This document shows, piece after piece, positions 7,729 through 16,338 of a DNA stretch of 64,000 nt. Under the pieces are notes generated by a model, which worked only from the letters and a program-made list of their open reading frames with translations, was not told the origin of the DNA and did no database searches. The stretch covers positions 867,501-931,500 of the forward strand of contig NZ_CP053538.1 in NCBI RefSeq assembly GCF_013137895.1, in the 5' to 3' direction. This stretch comes from Hymenobacter taeanensis. GTDB taxonomy: Bacteria; Bacteroidota; Bacteroidia; Cytophagales; Hymenobacteraceae. How positions within the stretch are numbered: the first letter of the stretch is position 1; each line of letters opens with the position of its first letter. The translations under genes were made by a program, and so were the position numbers.

Positions 7729-8047
7729 GGGTTGGGTCTGGGTTGGCGGGGATTCGGAAAGGTGTGAATCGTAAATATCCAACTTTTCCGGGCTAAATCG
7801 GCGAGTACTATCGGGTAAGCAGGTGAAAGACAGGCCTAGACCCGCGAGGTTGCACTCTCTTTCCAAGACACCCGTCAATTCAAGATTGTTCATTGGCCAG
7901 CGCTGCTCACCTCAGGCGGTGTAGCATTGCCACTTTTCTGGCAGATGGGCTCAGCCGTTGATGTATTGATCAATAAGATGGCCCGCCAATTAAATATTTA
8001 TGTTTTCTGGCGCATCTTACTGCCCCGTTACCTACTTATATCAGCTA
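7729..8047. other. 319-base divergent intergenic region
   Basis: It lies between the divergent sigma factor and lipoprotein genes and must hold both promoters. The part next to the sigma gene stays open in its frame but is unlike sigma factors. The part just before 8048 is AT-rich (taattaaatatttatg). No exact TAnnTTTG box or convincing gene was found. Confidence 0.5.
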
Positions 8048-8578
8048 ATGAAAAAACGTATTTTTAGCGCATGCCTTCTGGCCAGTGTAACTGCGTGTGA
8101 TAAAAAAGACGCCAAGCCAACCATCGACTTTGGCCCCCATGATGGTATTACCCAACGCGACGCCAGTAACCGCCTCTACGGCACCATTGATACCACTGAC
8201 TGGACCGCCGACGAGACCTGGACTAAAGAGGAACAAAAGCTCTTTACTGTTCCCTTCAACTTAAATGCACCATTCCCGCTGCGCATTCAGCCGCGAGAGT
8301 TTTTCCCCAACCCCACTACTACTAAGAAAGGCGCCTACGGCTTTTATGGCATTCCTAATGGAGCTACCTGGTCTATGGTTTTTGTTGACAAAAACTATAA
8401 AGTGGTGGAGAAGCTCGAGTATGGCCCCTTCAGCGTTTCCGAAGTGCTCTTCGGCTTTGATTTTCCCGCCGATAAATTCCAGCCCAATACCACGTACCGG
8501 GTGTACTACCTCATTTACCAAAAGGCTCCGGCAATCCTGTACCTAAAAGGCCACGGCGACATTAAGATTGGCTCTTAG
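8048..8578 (+). CDS. Small lipoprotein of unknown function
   Basis: 176 residues. The start at MKKRIFSACLLASVTACDKK was preferred over an in-frame ATG 16 codons upstream because it gives a proper lipoprotein signal with lipobox VTAC and Cys at residue 17. The residue after the cysteine is Asp. The mature part is rich in aromatic residues and beta-prone segments (TTRKGAYGFYGIP-like region, then NTTYRVYYLIYQ near residue 155). I do not recognise a family. It stands alone and converges on the aldehyde dehydrogenase gene, sharing a hairpin terminator with it. Confidence 0.65.
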   Translation: MKKRIFSACLLASVTACDKKDAKPTIDFGPHDGITQRDASNRLYGTIDTTDWTADETWTKEEQKLFTVPFNLNAPFPLRIQPREFFPNPTTTKKGAYGFYGIPNGATWSMVFVDKNYKVVEKLEYGPFSVSEVLFGFDFPADKFQPNTTYRVYYLIYQKAPAILYLKGHGDIKIGS

Positions 8579-8580
8579 AA

Positions 8581-8642
8581 AGTGGCCTAGAAACAAAACG
8601 CCCGACTGGAAAACCAGCCGGGCGTTTTGTTTCTAGGCCACT
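8581..8642. terminator. Bidirectional hairpin between convergent genes
   Basis: Arms 8581-8609 and 8614-8642 pair over 29 bases with one mismatch and a 4-base loop. Both ends carry the nonamer GTGGCCTAG/CTAGGCCAC. The stem contains an aaacaaaacg/cgttttgttt segment, giving a U-rich 3' arm in both directions. It lies 2 bases after the lipoprotein stop and 8 bases from the aldehyde dehydrogenase stop. Confidence 0.8.
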
Positions 8643-8650
8643 AAGCCACT

Positions 8651-10246
8651 TTACACGTCAAACTTGATACCCTGAGCTAGCGGGAGCTGATTGGAATAGT
8701 TGATGGTATTGGTTTGGCGGCGCATGTAAATGCGCCAGGCATCGGAGCCAGACTCACGGCCGCCGCCGGTTTCCTTCTCGCCCCCGAAGGCGCCACCAAT
8801 CTCAGCACCACTCGTGCCAATGTTTACGTTGGCAATGCCGCAGTCGGAGCCGGCGTGACTGAGGTAGGTTTCCGTTTCGCGCATGTTCAGCGAGAAGATG
8901 CTCGAAGACAAGCCTTGGCGTACGCCATTTTGCACCGCAATGGCCTCTTCCACCCCGCCGCTGTACTTGATGAGGTACAGGATGGGCGCGAAGGTTTCTT
9001 CCTGCACCGTGTGGTACTCGTTGCGGGCTTCTACGAGTGCAGGCTTCACGTAGGTGCCGGTTTCGTAGCCAGCGCCTTCCAGTACTTCGCCGCCAATCAG
9101 GAGCTTGCCACCTTCCTGCTGCACAGCTTCCAGAGCTTTGGTGAAGCCTTCTACTGCTGCTTTATCAATGAGCGGGCCCACCAGGTTACCGTCCTGCAGG
9201 GGGTGGCCGATGGGCAGGTTAGGATAGATTTTTAGCAGGCGGGCCTTCACATCCTCAAAAATACTCTCGTGGATGATGAGGCGGCGAGTGGTGGTGCAGC
9301 GCTGCCCGGCCGTGCCCACCGCGCCAAACACCACGGCGCGCATGGCCATGTCCAGGTCGGCGTGCTCAGTGAGGATGATGGCGTTGTTGCCGCCCAGCTC
9401 CAGCAGTGCGCGCCCGAGGCGGCCACCTACTACTTCGCCTACTTTTTTGCCCATGCGGGTGCTGCCCGTAGCCGATACCAGCGGCACGCGCCCATCGGCG
9501 GCCATGGCGGCGCCAATTTCCGCATCGCCAATAATCAGGTTAAAAATGCCCTCCGGCAGCTCATTTTCCTGAAGCACTTCTTTCAGGATGTGCTGCACGG
9601 CCACGGCTACCAGCGGCGTTTTCTCAGAGGGTTTCCAGATGCACACATCACCGCACACGGCGGCCAGCATCGCATTCCAGCTCCACACGGCCACCGGGAA
9701 GTTAAAGGCCGAGATGATGCCTACCACGCCCAGCGGGTGATACTGCTCATACATGCGGTGGGCGGGCCGCTCTGAGTGCATAGTGTAGCCGGTGAGCTGG
9801 CGCGAGAGGCCCACGGCAAAGTCACAGATGTCAATCATCTCCTGAACTTCTCCCAGACCTTCCTGCAGGATCTTGCCCATCTCATAGCTTACCAGTTTGC
9901 CCAGGGGCTCCTTGTACTGGCGAAGCTTGTTGCCAATTTGCCGGACAATATCGCCGCGCTTGGGGGCGGGCACCAGGCGCCAGGTTTGGAACGCTTCTTG
10001 GGCGGTTTTCACCACCTGGTCGTAGTCGGCGGTGGTAGCAAAGGCCACGGAGCCAATCAGGCGGCCATCGGTGGGGGAGTGAATGGCACGGGCATTTTCG
10101 GTGCTGCTACCCCAGCGTAGGCCAGTGCTCCAGGCGGCGCTTTGGGCTTCTACGCCCAGCTCCTGCAGTACCTGCCGGATGCCGTGGTGGTCGTGGTCCT
10201 GTACGTCGGTGCCAGTGGCGGCCGCTTCTTCGAGGGCTTGTTTCAT
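8651..10246 (-). CDS. Aldehyde dehydrogenase, ALDH7 (alpha-aminoadipic semialdehyde/P6C dehydrogenase) type
   Basis: 531 residues. NAD(P)-dependent aldehyde dehydrogenase with Asn182 (ISAFNFPVAVW), catalytic base Glu283 (LLELGGNN) and nucleophile Cys317 (GTAGQRCTTTRR). The GTAGQRCTTTRR context and the ending NTINYSNQLPLAQGIKFDV are typical of ALDH7 (antiquitin) enzymes, which oxidise alpha-aminoadipic semialdehyde in equilibrium with piperideine-6-carboxylate during lysine catabolism. The N-terminus is somewhat long for the family, so a slightly later start is possible. No other lysine-degradation gene is adjacent. A TAGCTTTG box lies 48 bases upstream of the ATG. Confidence 0.88.
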   Translation of the reverse strand: MKQALEEAAATGTDVQDHDHHGIRQVLQELGVEAQSAAWSTGLRWGSSTENARAIHSPTDGRLIGSVAFATTADYDQVVKTAQEAFQTWRLVPAPKRGDIVRQIGNKLRQYKEPLGKLVSYEMGKILQEGLGEVQEMIDICDFAVGLSRQLTGYTMHSERPAHRMYEQYHPLGVVGIISAFNFPVAVWSWNAMLAAVCGDVCIWKPSEKTPLVAVAVQHILKEVLQENELPEGIFNLIIGDAEIGAAMAADGRVPLVSATGSTRMGKKVGEVVGGRLGRALLELGGNNAIILTEHADLDMAMRAVVFGAVGTAGQRCTTTRRLIIHESIFEDVKARLLKIYPNLPIGHPLQDGNLVGPLIDKAAVEGFTKALEAVQQEGGKLLIGGEVLEGAGYETGTYVKPALVEARNEYHTVQEETFAPILYLIKYSGGVEEAIAVQNGVRQGLSSSIFSLNMRETETYLSHAGSDCGIANVNIGTSGAEIGGAFGGEKETGGGRESGSDAWRIYMRRQTNTINYSNQLPLAQGIKFDV

Positions 10247-10293
10247 GCTAGAAGGATATGGGGATGGGTGGGAAAGCGAAGGAAACTCTTTGG

Positions 10294-10301
10294 CAAAGCT
10301 A
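10294..10301 (-). promoter_or_regulatory. Putative -7 promoter box of the ALDH7 gene
   Basis: The minus strand reads TAGCTTTG, matching TAnnTTTG, 48 bases upstream of the ATG. A -33 TTG at ideal spacing was not identified. Confidence 0.45.
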
Positions 10302-10362
10302 CTAAAATAGGCTTGGCCCCCTTTCTATGCTCCTCCGCTACATACGCCACCTGTTTCGCACC

Positions 10363-10788
10363 CTAGGCCTCTTGCCTGATGCGCACCGAGCGTAACCATT
10401 CCTCGGCGGTAGGCACATCATCAAAAAGCTGCAGGCGCAACTCGTCGTTGGGTGAGCAGTCACCCAATGTAGCGGCTTGGTCCAGCAAATCATGAGGTTG
10501 CACCACGTGCGCAATGTAGCGCAGTCCCAAGTGCAGGGCCCGTGGCATCCATACGCTGCGCAGCCATTCCACCGAGTCAAACCAGGGCCCTGAGAGCCGG
10601 CTGTTATCATTAAGCAGATATGGGCAGTGCAAGTTCTGCATGGTGCTCAAGAACATTTCGGCGCCATTATAGGCCTCCATGGGATCAACGTGCCCTAACC
10701 AAATTGCTCGCAGCCACCCCTCCTCTTCATTAAACTCCAGCTCGCAGCTACTGCCGTCACGTAAATCTGTATGTTTAGAAACTCGCAT
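10363..10788 (-). CDS. Small protein, SpoIIAA/STAS-like fold suspected
   Basis: 141 residues, soluble, no signal peptide. The layout is an early beta-strand pair (WLRAIWLGHVDPMEAY), then a helix, a core strand YLLNDNSRLSGPW, a helix WLRSVWMPRALHLGLRYIAH and a C-terminal ELRLQLFDDVPTAEEWL. This resembles the small SpoIIAA/STAS-like proteins common in Cytophagales. The divergent gene at 10980 has the same layout, so the two are probably distant paralogues. The function is unknown; a regulatory or binding role is only a guess. Confidence 0.6.
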   Translation of the reverse strand: MRVSKHTDLRDGSSCELEFNEEEGWLRAIWLGHVDPMEAYNGAEMFLSTMQNLHCPYLLNDNSRLSGPWFDSVEWLRSVWMPRALHLGLRYIAHVVQPHDLLDQAATLGDCSPNDELRLQLFDDVPTAEEWLRSVRIRQEA

Positions 10789-10979
10789 ATTGTACAGCTG
10801 AGGGGACTTGGTTAATTTTTGCTAACGTACCAGCCGTGGTTGCAGGTTTCGGCGTCACTGGCCTACTGCTCTGCCCTTGCCCGGTGCTGCTACTTATGCA
10901 AATTTCGCCACTTCATGGCCACCTGATTTTCCAGTAGCCGTGCTTTCCAACCGCTGACGCCTCTTTCAATTGCCTCCCT

Positions 10980-11384
10980 ATGCCCACCGAATCTTTCACT
11001 CTTACTCCCCGCCCCGACCTGGGTATTCTGGTGGCTCGTTGGGCCGAAAATGCCCCCTATCCGCAGCTGCAGCGTGATTTTTCCGCTCTGCTAGCCACGG
11101 CTCAAGAGCATAATGTGTGGCGGTGGCTGCTGGATGTACGGCGGCGCGACCAGCTTGCCCCGGAGCTAGGCCACTGGACCACCCACCTATTTTTTCCGGA
11201 GGCCGCTCAGCTTGCGTCCGGGCTGCTGCGCATTGCGGTACACTGCTCGCCCGCCCGTTTGCTGGTGTACGAGTCTTCACCTGATCAGCAGGAATACATT
11301 GAGTACGGTATTGCCTCTGAGCGGCCCTACCAGCTTCGGTTGTTTATTGAAGAAGGCCCGGCCATTACCTGGCTACTGGCCTAG
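10980..11384 (+). CDS. Small protein, SpoIIAA/STAS-like fold suspected
   Basis: 134 residues, soluble. The order of elements matches the divergent neighbour: GILVARWAENAPYPQLQRDF, core strand WRWLLDVRRRDQLAP, HWTTHLFFPEAAQ, SGLLRIAVHCSPARLLVY, and YQLRLFIEEGPAITWLL at the end. The shared features are the aspartate after the core strand, a hydrophobic strand after the second helix and the final RLF-x(5-8)-A-x-x-WL motif. The family is not recognised with certainty and no partner gene is evident besides the divergent one. It ends 50 bases before a bidirectional hairpin shared with the HtrA gene. Confidence 0.6.
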   Translation: MPTESFTLTPRPDLGILVARWAENAPYPQLQRDFSALLATAQEHNVWRWLLDVRRRDQLAPELGHWTTHLFFPEAAQLASGLLRIAVHCSPARLLVYESSPDQQEYIEYGIASERPYQLRLFIEEGPAITWLLA

Positions 11385-11434
11385 CACCAGAAGTCAGGCC
11401 ACCTTGCACTTCCTGCTTACGCGTTTAACCATAG

Positions 11435-11469
11435 AAAAAGCCCTCCGCTGTGTCAGCGGAGGGCTTTTT
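11435..11469. terminator. Bidirectional rho-independent terminator
   Basis: Stem AAAAAGCCCTCCGCTG / CAGCGGAGGGCTTTTT with a 3-base loop (tgt), flanked by A and T runs on both sides. It separates the convergent small protein gene and the HtrA gene. Confidence 0.9.
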
Positions 11470-11490
11470 TTATTCTAATAGGGGGCTTGC

Positions 11491-12999
11491 TTACTCAGCC
11501 TGCCCAATGGGGTAATATGCCTTACGGCCGTCAGGATACACACCTTCTACCAGCGCGCCCTGGCTTTCCTTAGCCGCCTCCAGGTAACGCTGCACGTCCT
11601 GGGGCTTGGTTACCTTATTTTTATCAATGCGGGTGATGATGAAGCCATCGGCAATACCGGTTTCGCGGAAGTTAGAATCCTTAATACCGTTGATTTTGGC
11701 GCCCCCCTCAATGCCCAGCTTGCTCAACTCCTGCCGGGTTACGGGAGCCAGCGTGGCACCCTCATATTTCACCGTAGAAGCTATTTCTTCCCGAATGATA
11801 TCGGTGGTGCCAGTGGAGTTGCGCAACGTGGCAGAAGTGGTGCGGGAGTCGCTGCCGCGCAGGTACGTTACCTTAATCTTGTCGCCAGGACGGAAGCGGG
11901 CTACCTGCTCCTGGAGCTGCGAAGAGGTGTTCACCTTCACGCCGTTGATTTCAGTAATGATGTCGCCTTCTTTAATTCCGGCTTCCGCCGCTGAGCTATT
12001 CTTGCCCAGGCCCATCACGTACACGCCATTCAAAGAGTTGAGCTTTTTCTCTGAGGCCAGCGTTGCATCTACCTCCCTAATCTGCACACCCAGCAAAGCG
12101 CGCTGCACTACCTTATACTTGAGCAGGTCAGACACCACTTTGCTCACAATGGAGCTGGGCACGGCAAAGGAGTAGCCTACGAAGGAACCCGTCTGCGAAG
12201 CAATAGCCGAGTTAATACCAATCAGGTCGCCATTCAGGTTTACCAGTGCGCCACCAGAGTTACCGGGGTTCACAACGGCATCAGTCTGCAGAAACGACTC
12301 CACGCCCATGCCATCTTCGCGACGCAGAATGTTGATGTTCCGGCCTTTGGCCGAGATGATACCAGCCGTTACGGTTGAGTTCAGGTTGAAGGGGTTACCT
12401 ACCGCCAGCACCCACTCGCCTACTTTTACGTTGTCGGAGTTGCCGTACCGGATGAAGGGCAGATTATCAGCCTCCACTTTCAGCAGGGCCAGGTCTGTGT
12501 TGGGGTCGGCGCCTACCAAAGTGGCTTTGTACTTGCGCTTATCGTCAAGAACCACCTCAATTTTATCGGCTTTTTCAATCACGTGGTTGTTCGTGACGAT
12601 GTAGCCGTTGGCGGCAATAATAACGCCCGAGCCCGAGCCCTGCTGCGGGCCCTGGGAGCGGCCATGGCCCTGGTACTGGTCAATATCATCACCGAAGAAC
12701 TGCCGCAGGAACGGGTCCATGCGCATAGCGCTATTGTCGCTGGCCTTCGGGGCGTACTCGGTCATTACGTGCACTACGGCCGGCGTTACGGTGGCAGCCG
12801 CGGCCGTGAAATTTAAGCCTTCCGGCACTGTGTACGTGCTACTGCGCAGCTCACTGGCGTACCGAACATTGGGGTCAGCTGCAATAGCCTGGGGCGTGTT
12901 ATTACGCTCGGGCTCCAGCAGCTTGTACCCACCTACGGCCACACCACCACCTAAGATGGCGGAGCTTAGTAGACCGAGCATCATTTGTTTTGCTTGCAT
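11491..12999 (-). CDS. Do/DegP-type periplasmic serine protease (HtrA family)
   Basis: 502 residues. An N-terminal membrane/signal segment (about 8-25) exports it to the periplasm. The trypsin-like domain spans about residues 65-290 with the catalytic triad His139 (VTNNHVI), Asp169 (NTDLALL) and Ser248 (NPGNSGGAL). Two PDZ domains follow, at about 300-395 (containing GIKEGDIITEINGVKV) and 410-495 (GIADGFIITRIDKNKV). This is the DegP/DegQ layout of an ATP-independent protease/chaperone that handles misfolded envelope proteins. It is monocistronic and next to a small heat shock gene on the same strand, consistent with stress functions, though separate control is likely. Confidence 0.93.
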   Translation of the reverse strand: MQAKQMMLGLLSSAILGGGVAVGGYKLLEPERNNTPQAIAADPNVRYASELRSSTYTVPEGLNFTAAAATVTPAVVHVMTEYAPKASDNSAMRMDPFLRQFFGDDIDQYQGHGRSQGPQQGSGSGVIIAANGYIVTNNHVIEKADKIEVVLDDKRKYKATLVGADPNTDLALLKVEADNLPFIRYGNSDNVKVGEWVLAVGNPFNLNSTVTAGIISAKGRNINILRREDGMGVESFLQTDAVVNPGNSGGALVNLNGDLIGINSAIASQTGSFVGYSFAVPSSIVSKVVSDLLKYKVVQRALLGVQIREVDATLASEKKLNSLNGVYVMGLGKNSSAAEAGIKEGDIITEINGVKVNTSSQLQEQVARFRPGDKIKVTYLRGSDSRTTSATLRNSTGTTDIIREEIASTVKYEGATLAPVTRQELSKLGIEGGAKINGIKDSNFRETGIADGFIITRIDKNKVTKPQDVQRYLEAAKESQGALVEGVYPDGRKAYYPIGQAE

Positions 13000-13347
13000 G
13001 GGTATGAATAAGGTTGAAAATGAAAAAATGTCAGAACTGAAAATACAACAGAAAGGTGAATAAGCCGTGAACCTACGCTGTATTAACGCTAGATGCCGAC
13101 TCTCCCGTATTCGGTTGCATGCCTGTTGAAGGATGAAAACGGCCCGTTGGTAGATTATCTCAACTATAAGCCCTTCATCCGCACCCGCAGGCAGTTGTTA
13201 TAGCAGGTTGCTCTAGGTTCTTGTAGCTGGCCTGCTTGAATAAGTAGGCCTGACCGTTTTCAAGTCCCTGAACAGCTAACTACTATACTAACACTAAAAC
13301 CAATAAAAAAGGCACCCGCTAAGGTGCCTTTTTTTAGATATTTTGGC
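13000..13347. other. 348-base intergenic region
   Basis: It holds the upstream region of the HtrA gene and, at its right end, the hsp20 terminator. The middle (about 13060-13290) contains no open frame with coding character and no recognisable tRNA or riboswitch; it has a few short complementary segments only. Confidence 0.5.
13305..13334 (-). terminator. Rho-independent terminator of hsp20
   Basis: Stem GGCACC/GGTGCC with loop cgctaa, flanked by six or more A on the left and T on the right. Read on the minus strand it follows the hsp20 stop codon and ends in a U-run. Confidence 0.85.
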
Positions 13348-13794
13348 TTAGTGAATCTCAATCTGATGCTTGGTTACCTTCTTGCTATCGAAGGGCAGCG
13401 TGAGGCGCAGCACACCATCTACCAGTTGAGCGTCGATGGCAGTAACGTCTACCGTGTCGGGCAGGCGGAAGGTGCGCGAGAAGGAGCCGTAGCCCGATTC
13501 TACGCGGCGAAACGTAGGAGCTTCCTCCGAAGCTTCGGGTGCTTTCCGCTCGCCACTTACCGTCAGTTGGCCTTCCTGGAAGTCAATCTTGATGGCTTCC
13601 TTCGGAACACCGGGCAGCATCAGGTGCAGCTCAAAGCCTTGCGCAGATTCCAGCACATCGGCCTGAGGCACGAAAGCTTTGGATGGCTGCTTTTGAGCAG
13701 TTGGGAGTGTCTCGCGCAGCATTTCGTTCAGAACAGAGTTTAAAGCACGAGTAGGACGCAGAGTGGGGAGGTTATTATACAGAAGCGTTGCCAT
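13348..13794 (-). CDS. Small heat shock protein, Hsp20/alpha-crystallin family
   Basis: 148 residues. The alpha-crystallin domain covers about residues 40-140: PQADVLESAQGFELHLMLPG, then VPKEAIKIDFQEGQLTVSGE, FSRTFRLPDTVDV and the A-x-x-x-n-GVL-x-L-x-L/P motif as VDGVLRLTLPF. It ends in HQIEIH, where the I-x-I motif needed for oligomer contacts is present. It acts as an ATP-independent holdase for unfolding cytoplasmic proteins. The start MATLLYNN is chosen over an ATG 8 codons upstream because it matches the usual N-terminus. The upstream region has palindromic GACATTTTGTC-type sites. Confidence 0.92.
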   Translation of the reverse strand: MATLLYNNLPTLRPTRALNSVLNEMLRETLPTAQKQPSKAFVPQADVLESAQGFELHLMLPGVPKEAIKIDFQEGQLTVSGERKAPEASEEAPTFRRVESGYGSFSRTFRLPDTVDVTAIDAQLVDGVLRLTLPFDSKKVTKHQIEIH

Positions 13795-14015
13795 GGGTTT
13801 ACTACTGTTTAAAGTCAAAGTCTAGAGTCAGAATTGGATGAGTACCGTAACTGATACACCCTGCCTTAATAAATTTTGTACCACTCGGCACACCATCTAT
13901 TTTTCAAGACAAAATGACATTTAGACTATAAACAGGTATAGACATTCGCTACCCCTTTGGCTGACATTCTTCTCTTAACGCCTATTTAACCACTTTTACT
14001 TGATCTGCAGGCAAA

Positions 14016-14026
14016 GACATTTTGTC
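14016..14026. promoter_or_regulatory. Candidate operator GACATTTTGTC upstream of hsp20
   Basis: A near-palindrome, GACATTTTGTC, with a close inverted version (GTCATTTTGTC on the minus strand) at 13908-13918, about 110 and 220 bases upstream of the hsp20 ATG. A repressor or stress regulator site is possible but unproven; the distance is rather large for a core promoter element. Confidence 0.25.
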
Positions 14027-14058
14027 ATAATATTTTTCAATTTGTCACAGGCACCACG

Positions 14059-14130
14059 CAACACAGCCCAGGCCACGAAGTCTGGAAACAGCAGGTGCGT
14101 TATCCGGGCAACGTAGCCTGGGCCGTGTTG
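14059..14130. terminator. Long hairpin downstream of the outer-membrane-type gene
   Basis: Arms 14059-14077 (CAACACAGCCCAGGCCACG) and 14112-14130 (CGTAGCCTGGGCCGTGTTG) pair at 17 of 19 positions around a 34-base loop. It lies 36 bases after the stop of the minus-strand gene at 14166. No U-run follows, so it may be a repeat element or a 3'-end structure rather than a true terminator. Confidence 0.5.
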
Positions 14131-14165
14131 AGAGGCAGTGCGATTGGAGCTACGCCTAAGCGTGA

Positions 14166-15008
14166 CTAATGCTGCGTTGGGAGCTGACGACGCTCAGCCG
14201 AGGGCTCACCGCTAAACAGTGTAAAGCGAACATCCAACCCAACCACGGGCGACACGGTGTTGGTGCTGCCGCCGCTTACCTGCTGGCCTAGGGCATCATA
14301 CTGAGGCACGAAGAAGGCATAGGCAGTTTGCGAGGCAAACCACGGAGTAACATCTACGTGCGGCGATAGGCGTACCCCAACCTCGGCGCGTAGTACGCCA
14401 AAGTCAATGGTCCGCTCCTTCAGCTGATTCTCATCGCGCTGGAAGCGTAGGTAAGCAGCTGCTTCGTACGCTACCCGTGGGCGCAGCACAATTTTCCCGC
14501 TCAACGGAAACAGGCGGTCTACATCGAGGCGCAGGCGGGCCAGGGCGCGGCCAGTAGCATCAGATTCTAGCAGCCTACCTGTATTGATGGCGTACTCTGC
14601 CCCCAGACGCTGCCCAAAGTTGAAGGACCCAATTTTATTGGTGTGGCGTACAAACACGCCGGGTATTACGTTGCCAGGCTGGCCCAGAAAGTCGCCGAGG
14701 CCCTGACGATACTGGCCTAGCAGCCGCAGGGTGGCCCCTCCGCTCCACTGCTCATTCCAGAAGTGCTCATAGCCCAGCCGAAGCTGACCGCCAGAAAGGG
14801 CCGTACCGCTTTCCTTAACGTGCAGGCCACTTAGCCCCATAAACAAGTAATCGTTGCTTTTTAACGCTAATTCAGCCTGCACCTCAGGCCGTAATGCGGT
14901 GTATCCCCCAAGGCGACGCTGGGCAGATGCCGTAAGGCCAGCGAGTAGCAGCGCTGGTAGTATCAAATAAGCTCGGGCAGGTATCATCAACCGAATAAAA
15001 AGTGGCAT
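14166..15008 (-). CDS. Exported protein, outer-membrane beta-barrel type (DUF2490-like)
   Basis: 280 residues. Signal peptide at about residues 1-29 (LPALLLAGLTASAQ). The mature part alternates short amphipathic strands, for example NDYLFMGLSGLHVKES, GYEHFWNEQWSGGATLRLLG, LRPRVAYEAAAYLRFQRDEN and VSPVVGLDVRFTLF, which suits a 10-12-stranded beta-barrel and resembles DUF2490 proteins. A second ATG seven codons in (14985-14987) is an equally good start. It begins 4 bases after the stop of the upstream amidohydrolase gene, so they may be cotranscribed. The function is unknown. Confidence 0.65.
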   Translation of the reverse strand: MPLFIRLMIPARAYLILPALLLAGLTASAQRRLGGYTALRPEVQAELALKSNDYLFMGLSGLHVKESGTALSGGQLRLGYEHFWNEQWSGGATLRLLGQYRQGLGDFLGQPGNVIPGVFVRHTNKIGSFNFGQRLGAEYAINTGRLLESDATGRALARLRLDVDRLFPLSGKIVLRPRVAYEAAAYLRFQRDENQLKERTIDFGVLRAEVGVRLSPHVDVTPWFASQTAYAFFVPQYDALGQQVSGGSTNTVSPVVGLDVRFTLFSGEPSAERRQLPTQH

Positions 15009-15012
15009 AGAA

Positions 15013-16218
15013 CTAGGCCGGTTGCTCAGCCAGCTCTCGTAGTGTGAGCCAGGCCATTAGGCCCGGGCCCGTTTCGAGCGCCTTGGTATCAATATCGAAA
15101 GTCGGGGTGTGCACCGAGGAGGTATAGCGGCCGCTACCGTCGGCGGCGGCAGTACCCAAGCGGTAGAAGCAAGCACTGGCAGCCTGCGAGAAGTAAGCGA
15201 AGTCCTCGGCGGCCATCCACTGATCCAGCTCCACTACGTTTTCGGCTCCCAGGTATTGGATAGCAGCTTGCTCTACGCGGCTGGTCAGCTCCGGCTCATT
15301 CTCCAGGTAAGGGTAGCCCCGGCGGATTTCCAGCTCGCACGTAGCTCCCATGCTTTCGGCCAGGCCTTCACACAGCCGACGCAGGTGTTCATGGGCCTCG
15401 TTGCGCCATTCCTCATTCAAAGTCCGAAAGGTGCCTTCCATATACACTTCGTTCGGGATGACGTTGGTGGCGCCCTGGGCAATAACTTTCCCGAACGACA
15501 GCACTGAAGGTAGCTTTGGGTTGGCCCGGCGGCTAACTATCTGCTGGGCGGCCACAATAATGTGAGCCGCTACCAGCACGGGGTCAATGTTCTGCTCGGG
15601 CATGGCACCATGGCCCCCTTTGCCGCGCACAGTTAGGTACAGCTCATCAGTGCTGGCCATATAGCGGCCCGCCCGAACACCGATTTTACCGGCGGGCAGA
15701 CGCGGAAACACGTGCTGACCGAGTACGCTGGCTGGCTTGGGATTTTCCAGTACGCCTTCCTTAATCATCAGAGAAGCGCCACCGGGCAGCAGCTCTTCAC
15801 CGGGCTGGAACATCAGCTTCACGGTGCCCTCAAACTCGTCGCGGAGCTGGGTGAGAATACGGGCCGTGCCCAGCAGCGACGATGTGTGCACATCGTGGCC
15901 GCAGGCGTGCATCACGCCTGGATTTGTAGATTTATAGGCTACTTCATTCTGCTCCGTAATAGGCAGCGCATCCATATCGGCCCGCAAGGCTACGGTGCGG
16001 ACGCTGGGATTACGTCCTTCAATAAGCGCTACTACGCCCGTATTGGCAATGGGCTGCGTTTGCAGGCCTAACTCCTGCAGCTGTTTGGTTACGTAAGCCA
16101 CCGTATTGAACTCCTGAAAGGAAAGCTCCGGGTTGGCGTGCAGATGCTCGCGCAAGGCTATTGTTTCGGCGGCAGCTTCAGCAGCCAGCGTTTGAATGCG
16201 GGGTATCAGGTGTTGCAT
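15013..16218 (-). CDS. M20-family N-acyl-amino acid amidohydrolase
   Basis: 401 residues. It hydrolyses N-acyl or N-carbamoyl groups from amino acids with a dinuclear metal centre. The metal-binding features of the M20D/IAA-amidohydrolase group are visible: ALRADMDALP at about 78-87, ACGHDVHTSSLLG with Cys106, His108 and His111, PGEELLPGGASLM near 150, GQHVFP near 174 and the C-terminal WMAAEDFAYF with a metal-ligand glutamate. The dimerisation domain is in the middle (GKGGHGAMPEQNIDPV). The substrate cannot be read from sequence; hippurate, N-acetyl-amino acids or N-acetyl-diaminopimelate are all possible. The next gene starts 4 bases after its stop. Confidence 0.88.
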   Translation of the reverse strand: MQHLIPRIQTLAAEAAAETIALREHLHANPELSFQEFNTVAYVTKQLQELGLQTQPIANTGVVALIEGRNPSVRTVALRADMDALPITEQNEVAYKSTNPGVMHACGHDVHTSSLLGTARILTQLRDEFEGTVKLMFQPGEELLPGGASLMIKEGVLENPKPASVLGQHVFPRLPAGKIGVRAGRYMASTDELYLTVRGKGGHGAMPEQNIDPVLVAAHIIVAAQQIVSRRANPKLPSVLSFGKVIAQGATNVIPNEVYMEGTFRTLNEEWRNEAHEHLRRLCEGLAESMGATCELEIRRGYPYLENEPELTSRVEQAAIQYLGAENVVELDQWMAAEDFAYFSQAASACFYRLGTAAADGSGRYTSSVHTPTFDIDTKALETGPGLMAWLTLRELAEQPA

Positions 16219-16338
16219 AAAGTATCACTGATTCGCGGGAAGTGGCTTAGCCATGGTAGAGGCGTACCTCCGCCCTCATCTGTACGGCTTACCTCTGTGT
16301 CAGTGAGATTTGGCCCACTGACACACGGTGCGAAACGG

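Larger units (their letters stand above)
13795..14165. other. 371-base region upstream of hsp20
   Basis: AT-rich region holding the hsp20 promoter region and, at 14059-14130, a hairpin following the next minus-strand gene. It contains several copies of a TGACA/TGTCA-type motif: GACAAAATGAC at 13908-13918, GACATTTTGTC at 14016-14026 and TTTGTCAC near 14041-14048. No gene was found. Confidence 0.5.

Noticed and set aside
7729..7893. Longer start of the sigma factor gene
   Set aside because: The 55 extra residues do not resemble sigma region 1 or 2.
13060..13290. Possible tRNA or structured RNA between htrA and hsp20
   Set aside because: Short complementary segments exist but no cloverleaf, T-loop or conserved riboswitch motif was found.
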